Shown: positions 24,335 through 32,193 of the stretch, piece by piece
How the letters are laid out: each line of letters begins with the position of its first letter
Position numbering within the stretch: position 1 is the stretch's first letter
Assembly (NCBI GenBank): GCA_910587015.1
Contig: CAJUME010000005.1
Location: 124,001-188,000, forward strand
DNA length: 64,000 bases
Direction of reading: 5' to 3'
Origin: an uncultured Christensenella sp.
GTDB lineage: Bacteria; Bacillota; Clostridia; Christensenellales; Borkfalkiaceae
Translations under genes and position numbers: made by a program
The notes under the pieces: model-generated
The model's input: the letters and a program-made list of their open reading frames with translations, nothing else
The model's database searches: none
Told to the model about the DNA's origin: nothing

Positions 24335-25771
24335 TTAAACGATATATTTATCGTCGAGGGCGGGCGCATCGTCCATCTCGCGCTTCTGCGCCTCGTAGCC
24401 ATTTTTGCCGAGCAGTGCAAAGGTCGCCTTTTTGCCGTTTTCAACCCCCGGCTGGTTGAAGGTGTTTATGTTGAGCAATGCGCCCGTATAAGCCGTCTGC
24501 AATTCAAGCATATACATAAGCTGACCGAGAGTAAACGCGTTTACCTCGGGCATATTGATGGTGTAATTGCATCTGCCTGCACGCATAAGCGCGTATGCCG
24601 TAGCCTTGTTTTCTGCCTGAATAAGCTCCTGCATGGTATGCCCGCCGAGGAAGCCGACATCGGGAATATCCTCGCAACCGTGCGCAATCGGCATTTCGCA
24701 ACCGTATTTTTCGACCGATATAAAGGTGATAACCTTGTCATAAGGCCCCTCGATATAGAGCTGAACCTGCGAGTGCTGGTCGGTTACACCAAGCGATTTG
24801 ACAGGGGTTGTGCCCGCGTTTACGGTATTGCCCGCATAGTCAACCGCCTTGCCAAGGCTTTCTGCCCAAAGCTGGCAGTACCAGTCCGCCATAAGCTTCA
24901 AATTGTCGGAATAGGGCATTAAAACGTTGATATTTTTGCCCTGTTGCATAGAAATGTACTGAATAACCGCACATGCAAGAGCGGGGTTTTTAGCAATTGA
25001 CGGCTTGGAACAGAGGCTGTCCATATACGCCGCGCCCGCAAGCATACCCTTAATGTCTATGCCGAGCACCGCCGCGGGGAGCAGACCAACGGGGCACAGC
25101 TCGGAAAATCTTCCGCCGACGCCGTCGGGGAGAACGTATTTTTTGAATTTGCCGCCGAACTTGTCATCGATTTTCATAAGATTGCCGCGCGATGCGTCCG
25201 TTGTGAAAATCATATTGTCGGGAAGGTTAACGCCCGCTTTTTCCAGAAGGTCGGCAACGATAAGGAACTGAGCCATAGTTTCGCTTGTTGCGCCCGACTT
25301 GGAAATTACGTTGAAGCAGGTTTCCTTAGGGTCGATTACGTCCAAAAGCGCCGCCATTCTTACGGGGTCAACGTTGTCTTCAACGTAGAATTTGGGACCG
25401 CCGCGTTTTTTGGGCGGAAGCTCGTTATAATGCAGATGCTTTAACGCGTTAAACGCCATAATGGGTCCGAGCGCACTGCCGCCGATACCAAGAACGACAA
25501 AATTCTTGAACTTCTTTTTTATCTGCTTTGCGGTTAAAATAATATCGTTGACAATCGCGTCCTGATTATAGGGCAGCTCTGTCCAGCCCATAAACAAATC
25601 GTCGCGGCCGCGGTTTTCCGCAACGTATGCAAACGCCTCTTCTGCCTTGCCCTTGACGGCGCGCAGGTCAGCATCGCTTATGCCCGTATTGCCGAGCGAT
25701 TTTGACATCATATAATTGTAGTCGACTGTGACGCGCATGCTCTGGCGCCAATCCTTGGTTTTATAGCCCAT
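24335..25771 (-). CDS. pgi: Glucose-6-phosphate isomerase
   Basis: Interconverts glucose-6-phosphate and fructose-6-phosphate. 478 residues in the Pgi fold: FVVLGIGGSALGPIM, FNVISKSGATSETMAQF (sugar phosphate loop), GVGGRFSELCPVGLLPAAVLG and the C-terminal PGVENGKKATFALLG. Length is at the short end but normal for clostridial Pgi. CGGAGG precedes the ATG; the promoter is at 25814-25842. With pgk, tpiA and gpmI also in the window, several glycolytic steps are clustered loosely here. Confidence 0.97.
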   Translation of the reverse strand: MGYKTKDWRQSMRVTVDYNYMMSKSLGNTGISDADLRAVKGKAEEAFAYVAENRGRDDLFMGWTELPYNQDAIVNDIILTAKQIKKKFKNFVVLGIGGSALGPIMAFNALKHLHYNELPPKKRGGPKFYVEDNVDPVRMAALLDVIDPKETCFNVISKSGATSETMAQFLIVADLLEKAGVNLPDNMIFTTDASRGNLMKIDDKFGGKFKKYVLPDGVGGRFSELCPVGLLPAAVLGIDIKGMLAGAAYMDSLCSKPSIAKNPALACAVIQYISMQQGKNINVLMPYSDNLKLMADWYCQLWAESLGKAVDYAGNTVNAGTTPVKSLGVTDQHSQVQLYIEGPYDKVITFISVEKYGCEMPIAHGCEDIPDVGFLGGHTMQELIQAENKATAYALMRAGRCNYTINMPEVNAFTLGQLMYMLELQTAYTGALLNINTFNQPGVENGKKATFALLGKNGYEAQKREMDDAPALDDKYIV

Positions 25772-25813
25772 AAATTCCTCCGAATTGATTTTTTAAAACT
25801 TTTACCGATAACG

Positions 25814-25842
25814 ATTATACTCTTATTTTGTCCGTTCGTCAA
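25814..25842 (-). promoter_or_regulatory. pgi promoter
   Basis: Minus-strand TTGACG (25837-25842), 17-base spacer, TATAAT (25814-25819). Predicted start near 25807. Confidence 0.8.
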
Positions 25843-25897
25843 TAGACGGCTTAAAAATTCCGCATAAATAAATTTGCGGCAAGTCAGAAGCAAACGC

Positions 25898-25927
25898 TTG
25901 CTAAAACTTTTGTTTAAATGCTATAAT
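25898..25927 (+). promoter_or_regulatory. Promoter whose start site coincides with the helicase ATG (leaderless)
   Basis: TTGCTA (25898-25903), 18-base spacer, TATAAT (25922-25927). With the usual spacing, transcription starts at 25934, the A of the ATG; no ribosome binding site could be present on such an mRNA. Confidence 0.65.
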
Positions 25928-25933
25928 TTTTGT

Positions 25934-27148
25934 ATGGCTTTGGATTTGACGGCGGGGCAGATTCTCGCGGACAAATTAATAGAGGATTGGTTTTTGCACT
26001 CCACAAGACAGACGTTTGTGCTTGCGGGGTACGCCGGCACCGGCAAAACCACCCTTTTGAAGCACGTTGTATGCGAAACCTTACAGCTTGTGCCCGATGA
26101 AAGCGCAGCGTTTGTTACGCCCACGGGCAAGGCGGCGACCGTACTGTTACGCTCTGGCATTCCTGCCGCAACACTGCACAAGCTTATTTACCAATCCATT
26201 GCGGAAGAACAGGAAATAGAAATAAACGGCAAAAAAATAACCGTTGAAAAGCTGAGCTTTAAACGGCGGGAAAGCATTGATAAGGGCATAAAGCTGATTA
26301 TTTTAGACGAGGCCTCTATGGTTTCGGACGAAATTCTGTACGATTTGACGGAGTTCGGAGTTAAGATACTGTTATGCGGCGACAATGCGCAGCTGCCGCC
26401 CGTGGAGGGCTTTAACGGCTTTTTGCAGACGCCCGACTACACCCTTACCGCCATTGTGCGACAACAGCAAGGCAACCCGATTATAAGGTTAAGCGAAATG
26501 GCGCGCGAGGGGAAATATATCCCCTACGGCAATTACGGCGCAAACGTGCTTGTTATGAACAAGCGGGTATTCAAGGGCGAACAGCGCAAGCGGGCGCTTT
26601 TGAAAGCCGACCAGATTATTTGCGGCATAAACAAGACGCGCGCGCAAATCAACGATGAAGTGAGGCATTGCCTCGGCTTTGACGGATTGCCGCGCAACGG
26701 AGAAAAGCTGATTTGCACGCAGAACAACTGGGAAACTTATATTGACAGCGAAATGCGCTTTAATATGGTTAACGGAATTATAGGCACCGCCTTTGACCCG
26801 TTTTACGACATAGAAAAATCTATTGGTTTTATACAGTTCAAGCCAGATTTTCTTGACGATATGTGCCCTGAGGCATTGCCGCTTGACATAGGGATATTCA
26901 CGGACGGCTATTACCGCTATAAGCGCGGGGATTATTTTGAACGGTTTGACGAAAACGGCGAGGCAGTCGGCGCGTTCACATTAAACCGCTTTGAGTTCGG
27001 CTACTGCATATCCTGCCACAAGGCGCAGGGAAGCGAGTTCGGGAACGCGCTTGTATTTGACGAGAGCTATGCCTTCAAAGAGGACAAAAACCGCTGGCTG
27101 TATACCGCGATTACGCGGGCAAGAAGCAAGCTTATTTTAATAAGATAA
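25934..27148 (+). CDS. Dda/RecD-like superfamily 1B DNA helicase
   Basis: 404 residues with the full SF1B motif set: Walker A AGYAGTGKTTLL, motif Ia TPTGKAATVL, Walker B LIILDEASMV, motif III LCGDNAQLPPVEG, motif IV-like TAIVRQQQG and the UvrD_C_2 end CHKAQGSEFGNALVFDE with YTAITRARSKL. This compact form resembles phage T4 Dda and bacterial Dda-like helicases rather than full RecD2. I start at the ATG at 25934, where the protein begins LTAGQ after a short MALD; an upstream in-frame codon at 25874 would lie inside the promoter. It is a single-gene unit, convergent with the DeoC-like gene. Confidence 0.88.
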   Translation: MALDLTAGQILADKLIEDWFLHSTRQTFVLAGYAGTGKTTLLKHVVCETLQLVPDESAAFVTPTGKAATVLLRSGIPAATLHKLIYQSIAEEQEIEINGKKITVEKLSFKRRESIDKGIKLIILDEASMVSDEILYDLTEFGVKILLCGDNAQLPPVEGFNGFLQTPDYTLTAIVRQQQGNPIIRLSEMAREGKYIPYGNYGANVLVMNKRVFKGEQRKRALLKADQIICGINKTRAQINDEVRHCLGFDGLPRNGEKLICTQNNWETYIDSEMRFNMVNGIIGTAFDPFYDIEKSIGFIQFKPDFLDDMCPEALPLDIGIFTDGYYRYKRGDYFERFDENGEAVGAFTLNRFEFGYCISCHKAQGSEFGNALVFDESYAFKEDKNRWLYTAITRARSKLILIR

Positions 27149-27153
27149 AAATA

Positions 27154-27978
27154 TTAAATATCCATTTCTGCCGCGGCAAGTATGGTGCGTGCTACGTCCG
27201 CGGCGTTTTTACTGCCTATTACGCTTGCGCCCAAATCTATTGCGGCAGACATTTCGAGGACGGTTGCCGCGCCCTCTGCCTTGATGGTGCATTTATCCCT
27301 TATCGCGGTTTTTATATCGGCAAAAATGTCCGTGCCGCCGTTGCCCGTAAGCCCGCCGGAGCGCACCTTTACCGAATTTACACCGCATTCGGCGGCGAGA
27401 GCGCAGATACGGATAATTTCACTGCGGGTTAAAAGCGCGCTTTCGGTATCTATCCTAAGCGCAATTTTTTTACAAGCCGAGCGCAGCTTTTTAAGCTCTC
27501 TTTTTACATACGACAAATTTCCGTCGCGGATATGCGCAACGGGCACAGTCACCTCTACCTCGTCCGCGCCGTCCTTAATTGCGCGCTTGACCGCCTTGAC
27601 CTTGATTGCAGTTACGTCGCTTCCGCTGGGGTGCCCCACGCACGCGATTAAGCGGCATTTGCGCGCCGTCTGCGCGCCGAGAATTGCAGAGCACTGTCTG
27701 ACAAACGCTGGCATAACGCATATGCCGCCGAGGCCGAGCGCGGTTGCGTCCGCACACGCCGATTTTATGGCGCTTAGCCCGTTGGACGGGTCGCAGAGGT
27801 TGTATTCCAGCTTTTTAACCTGAGCGCGGGAGGCGTCCAGATTGATTTTGCGGCGGAACTGAGCGTAAATAAGCTTTTCGTTCTGGGAAAGAGCTTCCGT
27901 TTGAGGTGCGGCAGAGGGCTGGTTTGAAGGAGCTGCGGACTGCGCCGCGGGTGTGTTTTTAGTTGAAGAAAACTGCAT
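27154..27978 (-). CDS. deoC: DeoC-like deoxyribose-phosphate aldolase with disordered N-terminal extension
   Basis: Class I aldolase family that cleaves 2-deoxyribose-5-phosphate to glyceraldehyde-3-phosphate and acetaldehyde. The core matches DeoC: GADEVEVTVPV (residues ~134-144), a lysine at NSVKVRSGG and another at CTIKAEGAA where DeoC has its Schiff-base and proton-relay lysines. The loops around both lysines differ from the usual KTSTGF and KASGG, so the substrate could differ. The first ~40 residues (Ala/Ser/Pro/Gln-rich) are an unusual extension. No deoxynucleoside genes are nearby. Total 274 residues. Confidence 0.75.
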   Translation of the reverse strand: MQFSSTKNTPAAQSAAPSNQPSAAPQTEALSQNEKLIYAQFRRKINLDASRAQVKKLEYNLCDPSNGLSAIKSACADATALGLGGICVMPAFVRQCSAILGAQTARKCRLIACVGHPSGSDVTAIKVKAVKRAIKDGADEVEVTVPVAHIRDGNLSYVKRELKKLRSACKKIALRIDTESALLTRSEIIRICALAAECGVNSVKVRSGGLTGNGGTDIFADIKTAIRDKCTIKAEGAATVLEMSAAIDLGASVIGSKNAADVARTILAAAEMDI

Positions 27979-28050
27979 ATTTTACCTTATTTGCCATAAA
28001 ACCTTGTTTTATCTTAAATTTTTCGGGCAGAGCCGTAATAAAATTGAGAT

Positions 28051-28272
28051 ATGTTTATGGGAATATTGTATTTGTTTTTGACCTTTTTGTTCTGTTTTAT
28101 TCTGGTGCACCTGATAAAGCTTGCTTACATAGGAATAAAATCGCTGAAAAAGCCCGCCGCTGCGGAAGAAAAAAAGCCCGCGCCTAAGCCCGAGCCGGTG
28201 TATTACATAGTCGAAAAAAAGCGGTCGAAAAAAACCTATTCCGACCCCAAGGAAATAAAATTCAAAAAATGA
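28051..28272 (+). CDS. Small single-span membrane protein with basic tail
   Basis: A 73-residue protein I do not recognise: an N-terminal hydrophobic span (MGILYLFLTFLFCFILVHLI) followed by a Lys-rich tail (KKPAAAEEKKPAPKPEP and ending KEIKFKK). No Shine-Dalgarno precedes the ATG at 28051; a TAAAAT at 28039-28044 would place transcription start at the ATG itself, though the -35 is poor. An alternative start is the ATG two codons in. Closed by a strong bidirectional terminator. Confidence 0.6.
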   Translation: MFMGILYLFLTFLFCFILVHLIKLAYIGIKSLKKPAAAEEKKPAPKPEPVYYIVEKKRSKKTYSDPKEIKFKK

Positions 28273-28274
28273 TT

Positions 28275-28308
28275 AAGCGCGCCGCTTTTATTTAAAAGCG
28301 GCGCGCTT
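28275..28308. terminator. Bidirectional terminator between the small membrane gene and rsfS
   Basis: Perfect 16-bp stem AAGCGCGCCGCTTTTA with its complement and a 2-base apparent loop, followed by TTTTCTTTT. Both converging genes end within 10 bases of it. Confidence 0.9.
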
Positions 28309-28315
28309 TTTCTTT

Positions 28316-28666
28316 TCAGTCCTCGAAGCGGATAAGGTTTTCGCCGTCCTCCCAAAGACGTTCGAGGTTGTAAAAATCACGTTCTTCATCGCCGAAAATA
28401 TGCACGATTACGTCCGCATAGTCAATAACTGCCCATCTGCCCTCTCTTGCGCCCTCACTGCGGCGCGGGGTGAGAGAGTATTCCTTTTTCAGCTTTTCCT
28501 CCAGATTTTCGGCAAGCGCCTTAACCTGAGTTTTTGAGGAACCGCCCGCAACCACGAAATAATCGCACAGGCTTGTTTTATGCTCTACCGCGATATAAAC
28601 AATTCCCTTCGCTTTCTTCTGCGAAAGAAAATCGCATATCAGCAACGCTTTTTCTTTACTGTCCAT
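28316..28666 (-). CDS. rsfS: Ribosomal silencing factor RsfS
   Basis: Binds ribosomal protein L14 and blocks subunit joining under starvation. 116 residues with the family features YIAVEHKTSLCDYFVVAGGSS (first half, split here by its Cys) and EGAREGRWAVIDYADVIVHIF. Starts 4 bases after the nadD-yqeK fusion stops; nadD-yqeK-rsfS is a conserved Firmicutes order. Confidence 0.95.
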   Translation of the reverse strand: MDSKEKALLICDFLSQKKAKGIVYIAVEHKTSLCDYFVVAGGSSKTQVKALAENLEEKLKKEYSLTPRRSEGAREGRWAVIDYADVIVHIFGDEERDFYNLERLWEDGENLIRFED

Positions 28667-28670
28667 ATAT

Positions 28671-29798
28671 TTAATAATTCTCCTTTATATATTCGTATGC
28701 GCGGCGGGTAAGCGGATAAATTTCGCCGCCGAGCGATTTAAGACGATTTAACTGCCGCTCTAAGGCGACCTTTAAGCATTCGTCCATATCCCGCTTAAAA
28801 ATTTCGCGCAGCCCGTCAACGCCGTCATAGTCCCTGCCCGCCTCCAAAAGGTCGGATAAAAATATCAGCTTTTCAAGCCCGCTCATATTTTCGCGCCCGC
28901 TTGTATGATAGCGGATAGCGTTTAAAACGCCCTCGTCCCTTATGCCGAAGGTATGCTCGGCAACGTACGCACCGCTGAACTGGTGAACAACGGGCGGGGG
29001 AACATTTTGGGGACATTTGAAGCCCGTAAGCTCGGGCGCGTCCGCGCCGAGATATTTTGCGCAATCATGCAAAACTGCGGCATATATGGCGTCTATTTCG
29101 CAAACGCGGGCGCGGCGGCTGTTTTCAGCGGCCATTACCGTAACGCCTACGGTATGGCTCCAGCGCTCTTCCGTTAAAAGCTTTTTGACGCCTGCTAGCT
29201 CGGGCAGATAATACAGTTTACCCCCGCATATGTGCCGTTTAACGGCGTTGGGGACGTATGCGGAAATATCCTCGCCGATGGCGGCAAGCGCCCTTACGCG
29301 CGTGGAGCTTACTGCCTTGCCGACATAATCAAAGCTGACCGTTTCCCGTTTAAAGCGGGTCTGAAATTTTTTCAAATCCGATTTAAGCCCCTCGGCGTCC
29401 TCTCTTGCACAGACGGCAAGCGTGACGCATTTTAAAATTTCCTCCGGCTCGCGCCAGCTGTAAAAGCCTTGGAGGGAGTCCGCGCCGATAATGAAGTACA
29501 GCTCGTCCTCGGGATACAGCTTTTTGAAATGGCGGCAGGTAACATAGGAATAGCTTATTCCGCCCCGCTTTAATTCGTAATCGGAAACCTCCACGCCTGC
29601 ATGCCCCGCAAATGCCAGACGGCACATTTCAAGCCTGTCCTTACCCTTTGCCGACATATCGCCGCTTTTATGTGGCGAGATATAGGTGGGTATAACTATC
29701 AGTCTGTCAAGGCCGAGCGCGGCTTTTGCAGCAAGCGCGATATTTATATGCTCCTTGTGGACGGGATTGAACGCCCCGCCGTAAACGCCTGTTTTCAT
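28671..29798 (-). CDS. nadD: NadD-YqeK fusion: nicotinate-nucleotide adenylyltransferase plus HD-domain hydrolase
   Basis: One 375-residue chain joins two proteins usually encoded side by side. Residues 1-195 are NadD (NAD synthesis) with GGAFNPVHKEH and SSTRVRAL nucleotidyltransferase motifs. Residues ~200-375 are YqeK-type HD phosphohydrolase with a conserved His (WSHTVGV), AVLHDCAKYLG (HD pair) and VAEHTFG; YqeK members hydrolyse diadenosine tetraphosphate. The join lies near CGGKLYYLPELAG. No clear ribosome binding site is present; the start is fixed by homology (MKTGVYGGAFNP). Confidence 0.93.
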   Translation of the reverse strand: MKTGVYGGAFNPVHKEHINIALAAKAALGLDRLIVIPTYISPHKSGDMSAKGKDRLEMCRLAFAGHAGVEVSDYELKRGGISYSYVTCRHFKKLYPEDELYFIIGADSLQGFYSWREPEEILKCVTLAVCAREDAEGLKSDLKKFQTRFKRETVSFDYVGKAVSSTRVRALAAIGEDISAYVPNAVKRHICGGKLYYLPELAGVKKLLTEERWSHTVGVTVMAAENSRRARVCEIDAIYAAVLHDCAKYLGADAPELTGFKCPQNVPPPVVHQFSGAYVAEHTFGIRDEGVLNAIRYHTSGRENMSGLEKLIFLSDLLEAGRDYDGVDGLREIFKRDMDECLKVALERQLNRLKSLGGEIYPLTRRAYEYIKENY

Positions 29799-29834
29799 AG
29801 TATAAAATCACTGAATTCCGTCAAAAAATCAAGT

Positions 29835-30572
29835 ATGAAAAGAATTAATTTACCGCTTGCCGCCGATACGGTTTTTGCGGGCGCATGCGCGTTTTTGCTG
29901 TTTTTTACCGCTTTGAGATACTATACGAAAAATATTGTTATTGCGCTTGTTTTCGGCATAGCCGCGTGCATTTTGTTTGGCGCGCTGGCATTTTTGTACA
30001 TAAGCAAAAAACAAAATAAAACGCTGCTTTTATCAAAGGACGAAAAATCGAAAAAGCTGCTTGCCCTGCACCTTTCACTCTCCTCCGACGACTATATAAA
30101 AAATCTGTTTAAAAAATGCTTCGAAGAGGCAAGGATACGCGGTAAACGGCTGATATGCGGGGGGCAAATGTATTTTTTTGACTTTAAAATGCAGCCCTTG
30201 ACCGAGGACGACGTCGCCGCCGTAATAAAATATAAGTTCAACGGAGATAAGGTTGTTTACTGTACAAAGGCGTCTGCCGAAGCCGCCGCGCTGTGCGAAA
30301 GCTTTCTTATCAAAATAAAGGGCATTGACGAGGTGTATTCGCTGTTGAAGCAAAAGGAGCTGCTGCCAGAGAAATACGTTTACGAGGGTGCGAAAAAGAT
30401 AAGTCTGTTCAAGCGCGTAAAATCACGCTTTTCGCGCAGACTGAGCGCGCCGCTGTTCTGGTCGGGGCTGTCGCTTTTGGCTTTAAGCTATTTCACCTTC
30501 TTCCCCATATACTATATTGTGAGCGGAGGAATAATGCTTATACTTGCCGCCGTGGCTTTGATTTTTAACTGA
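29835..30572 (+). CDS. Membrane protein with paired terminal spans and a central soluble domain
   Basis: About 245 residues, not recognised. Two hydrophobic spans lie at each end (about 10-60 and 195-245). The middle, with FFDFKMQPLTEDDVAAVIKYK and YCTKASAEAAALCE, has a rhythm that weakly recalls the Mrr-type PD-(D/E)XK fold seen in membrane-anchored restriction-like proteins, but catalytic residues are not convincing. I place the start at the ATG at 29835, just before the first span; no ribosome binding site is seen. It lies divergent from nadD and converges on yhbY with only 3 bases between the stops. Confidence 0.65.
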   Translation: MKRINLPLAADTVFAGACAFLLFFTALRYYTKNIVIALVFGIAACILFGALAFLYISKKQNKTLLLSKDEKSKKLLALHLSLSSDDYIKNLFKKCFEEARIRGKRLICGGQMYFFDFKMQPLTEDDVAAVIKYKFNGDKVVYCTKASAEAAALCESFLIKIKGIDEVYSLLKQKELLPEKYVYEGAKKISLFKRVKSRFSRRLSAPLFWSGLSLLALSYFTFFPIYYIVSGGIMLILAAVALIFN

Positions 30573-30575
30573 TTT

Positions 30576-30872
30576 TCAGTCAAGCGCTATATGCTCTATA
30601 TCCTGTCTTTTTGATTTGCGGTATAAAACGGCTTTTCTGCCTATGACTATAACGCACTCGGCGGAAAGCCGCGCGGCAAGCTCTGCACCGATTTCCTTGG
30701 GGCTGCCGTCAGCGTTTTCGAGAATGTTTATTTTAATCAGCTCGCGCTTTTCAAGACAGTCTGAAAAGCCCGCAAGCATATTTTCGCCTATGCCCTCCTT
30801 GCCCACCTGTCCTATCGGGGACAGCTTTGCGGCAAGGCCTTTTAATTTACTGCGTTGTTTAGAGGTTAACAT
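30576..30872 (-). CDS. yhbY: YhbY-family (CRM domain) ribosome-associated RNA-binding protein
   Basis: 98 residues forming a single CRM domain: SKQRSKLKGLAAKLSPIGQV with GKEGI, then LIKINIL and GRKAVLYRKS. CRM proteins bind pre-50S particles in ribosome assembly. It follows obgE, another 50S assembly factor, as in many Firmicutes. Confidence 0.93.
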   Translation of the reverse strand: MLTSKQRSKLKGLAAKLSPIGQVGKEGIGENMLAGFSDCLEKRELIKINILENADGSPKEIGAELAARLSAECVIVIGRKAVLYRKSKRQDIEHIALD

Positions 30873-30908
30873 ATTTTATCCTTTATAAGCTTTCTGAGAA
30901 ACAATTTT

Positions 30909-32189
30909 TTACGGTATATATTCGAATTCCACATCGCCTATCGAAATGGTATCGTTTTCCTTTATACCCATTTCCTTAAGTCTGGAAATTACGCCCTTTT
31001 CGCGAAGAATTTTCTGGAAATACGCCATAGAATCGGGGTCGTTAAGCGCAACATTGCGGCACAGCATATCCACAAGCGTACCGACAATAACGTAAACCTC
31101 GCCGTCCATATATATTTCGAAGCCCAAATCGCCGCTTTTGCGGTAGGTGAAGCTTTCGTCGCTTTCTACACGGCTGACGGGAGGAAGCTGTTGCAATTTA
31201 TTGAAAATTGCCTCGACAAGCTCCTCCGTTCCCTCGCCCGATACCGCGGTTATGGGGAAAATTTTATATCTTCTGCAATACTTTTTTCTGAACGCTTTAA
31301 CGTTCTCCTCCGCGCCGTAAACGTCGCACTTGTTAAGCGCGATTATCTGCGGAAGCGCGGCAAGCGTTTTGGAATATTCCTTTAATTCGGCATTGATTTT
31401 TTTGAAGTCCTCAATCGGGTCGCGCCCCTCCGTGCCGGAAACGTCTATAACGTGCACAAGCATGCGGGTGCGTTCGATATGCCTTAAAAAGTCGTGTCCA
31501 AGCCCCGCGCCGTCCGCCGCGCCCTCGATTAATCCGGGGATATCCGCCGCGACAAAGGAGTTATCGTAATACCTTACCACGCCTAAATTTGGCGAAAGCG
31601 TAGTAAAATGATAGTTTGCGATTTTGGGCTTTGCCGCGGAAATTTTGGAAAGCAAAGTGGATTTGCCGACGTTGGGAAAGCCTATAAGCCCCACGTCAGC
31701 TATTACTTTAAGCTCAAGCTGTAAAACGTGCGGCTCGGTTTTTTCGCCCTTTTGCGCAAAGTTGGGGGCGTGTCTGCGCGAGGTGGTAAAGCGCACGTTG
31801 CCCTTGCCGCCTCTGCCGCCCTCCGCAATCAGCTTTTTTTCGCCATCGCAAAACATATCGGCAATGACCGTGCCTGTTTCAAAGTCCTTAACCACGGTGC
31901 CGAGGGGAACCTTTATTATTACGTCATCGCCGCCGCGGCCGAAGCATTTATTTGTGCCGCCGCGCTCGCCGTTGCCCGCAACGTATTTAGAAACGTATCT
32001 GAACGACAGTAAATCGTTGACGTTTTTATCTGCAATGATATAAATATTGCCGCCGTTGCCGCCGTCGCCGCCATCGGGACCGCAGGCGGGCTTGCCCTTA
32101 TAGGACTTGAAGGAATTCATTCCGTCGCCGCCATCGCCCGATTTGATTGTTATTTTTACCTTGTCGGTAAACATATTTCCGTTAGCCAT
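30909..32189 (-). CDS. obgE: Obg GTPase (50S ribosome assembly and stress)
   Basis: 426 residues in three parts: the glycine-rich Obg fold (KSGDGGDGMNSF and GGDGGNGGNIY, residues 1-160), the GTPase domain with GFPNVGKSTLL, DIPGLIEGA and NKCD, and a C-terminal OCT domain (about 345-426, EIYMDGEVYVIVG). Length is normal for Gram-positive Obg. It starts 4 bases after the rho stop and has no clear ribosome binding site, so coupling to rho is likely. Confidence 0.97.
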   Translation of the reverse strand: MANGNMFTDKVKITIKSGDGGDGMNSFKSYKGKPACGPDGGDGGNGGNIYIIADKNVNDLLSFRYVSKYVAGNGERGGTNKCFGRGGDDVIIKVPLGTVVKDFETGTVIADMFCDGEKKLIAEGGRGGKGNVRFTTSRRHAPNFAQKGEKTEPHVLQLELKVIADVGLIGFPNVGKSTLLSKISAAKPKIANYHFTTLSPNLGVVRYYDNSFVAADIPGLIEGAADGAGLGHDFLRHIERTRMLVHVIDVSGTEGRDPIEDFKKINAELKEYSKTLAALPQIIALNKCDVYGAEENVKAFRKKYCRRYKIFPITAVSGEGTEELVEAIFNKLQQLPPVSRVESDESFTYRKSGDLGFEIYMDGEVYVIVGTLVDMLCRNVALNDPDSMAYFQKILREKGVISRLKEMGIKENDTISIGDVEFEYIP

Positions 32190-32193
32190 AATT

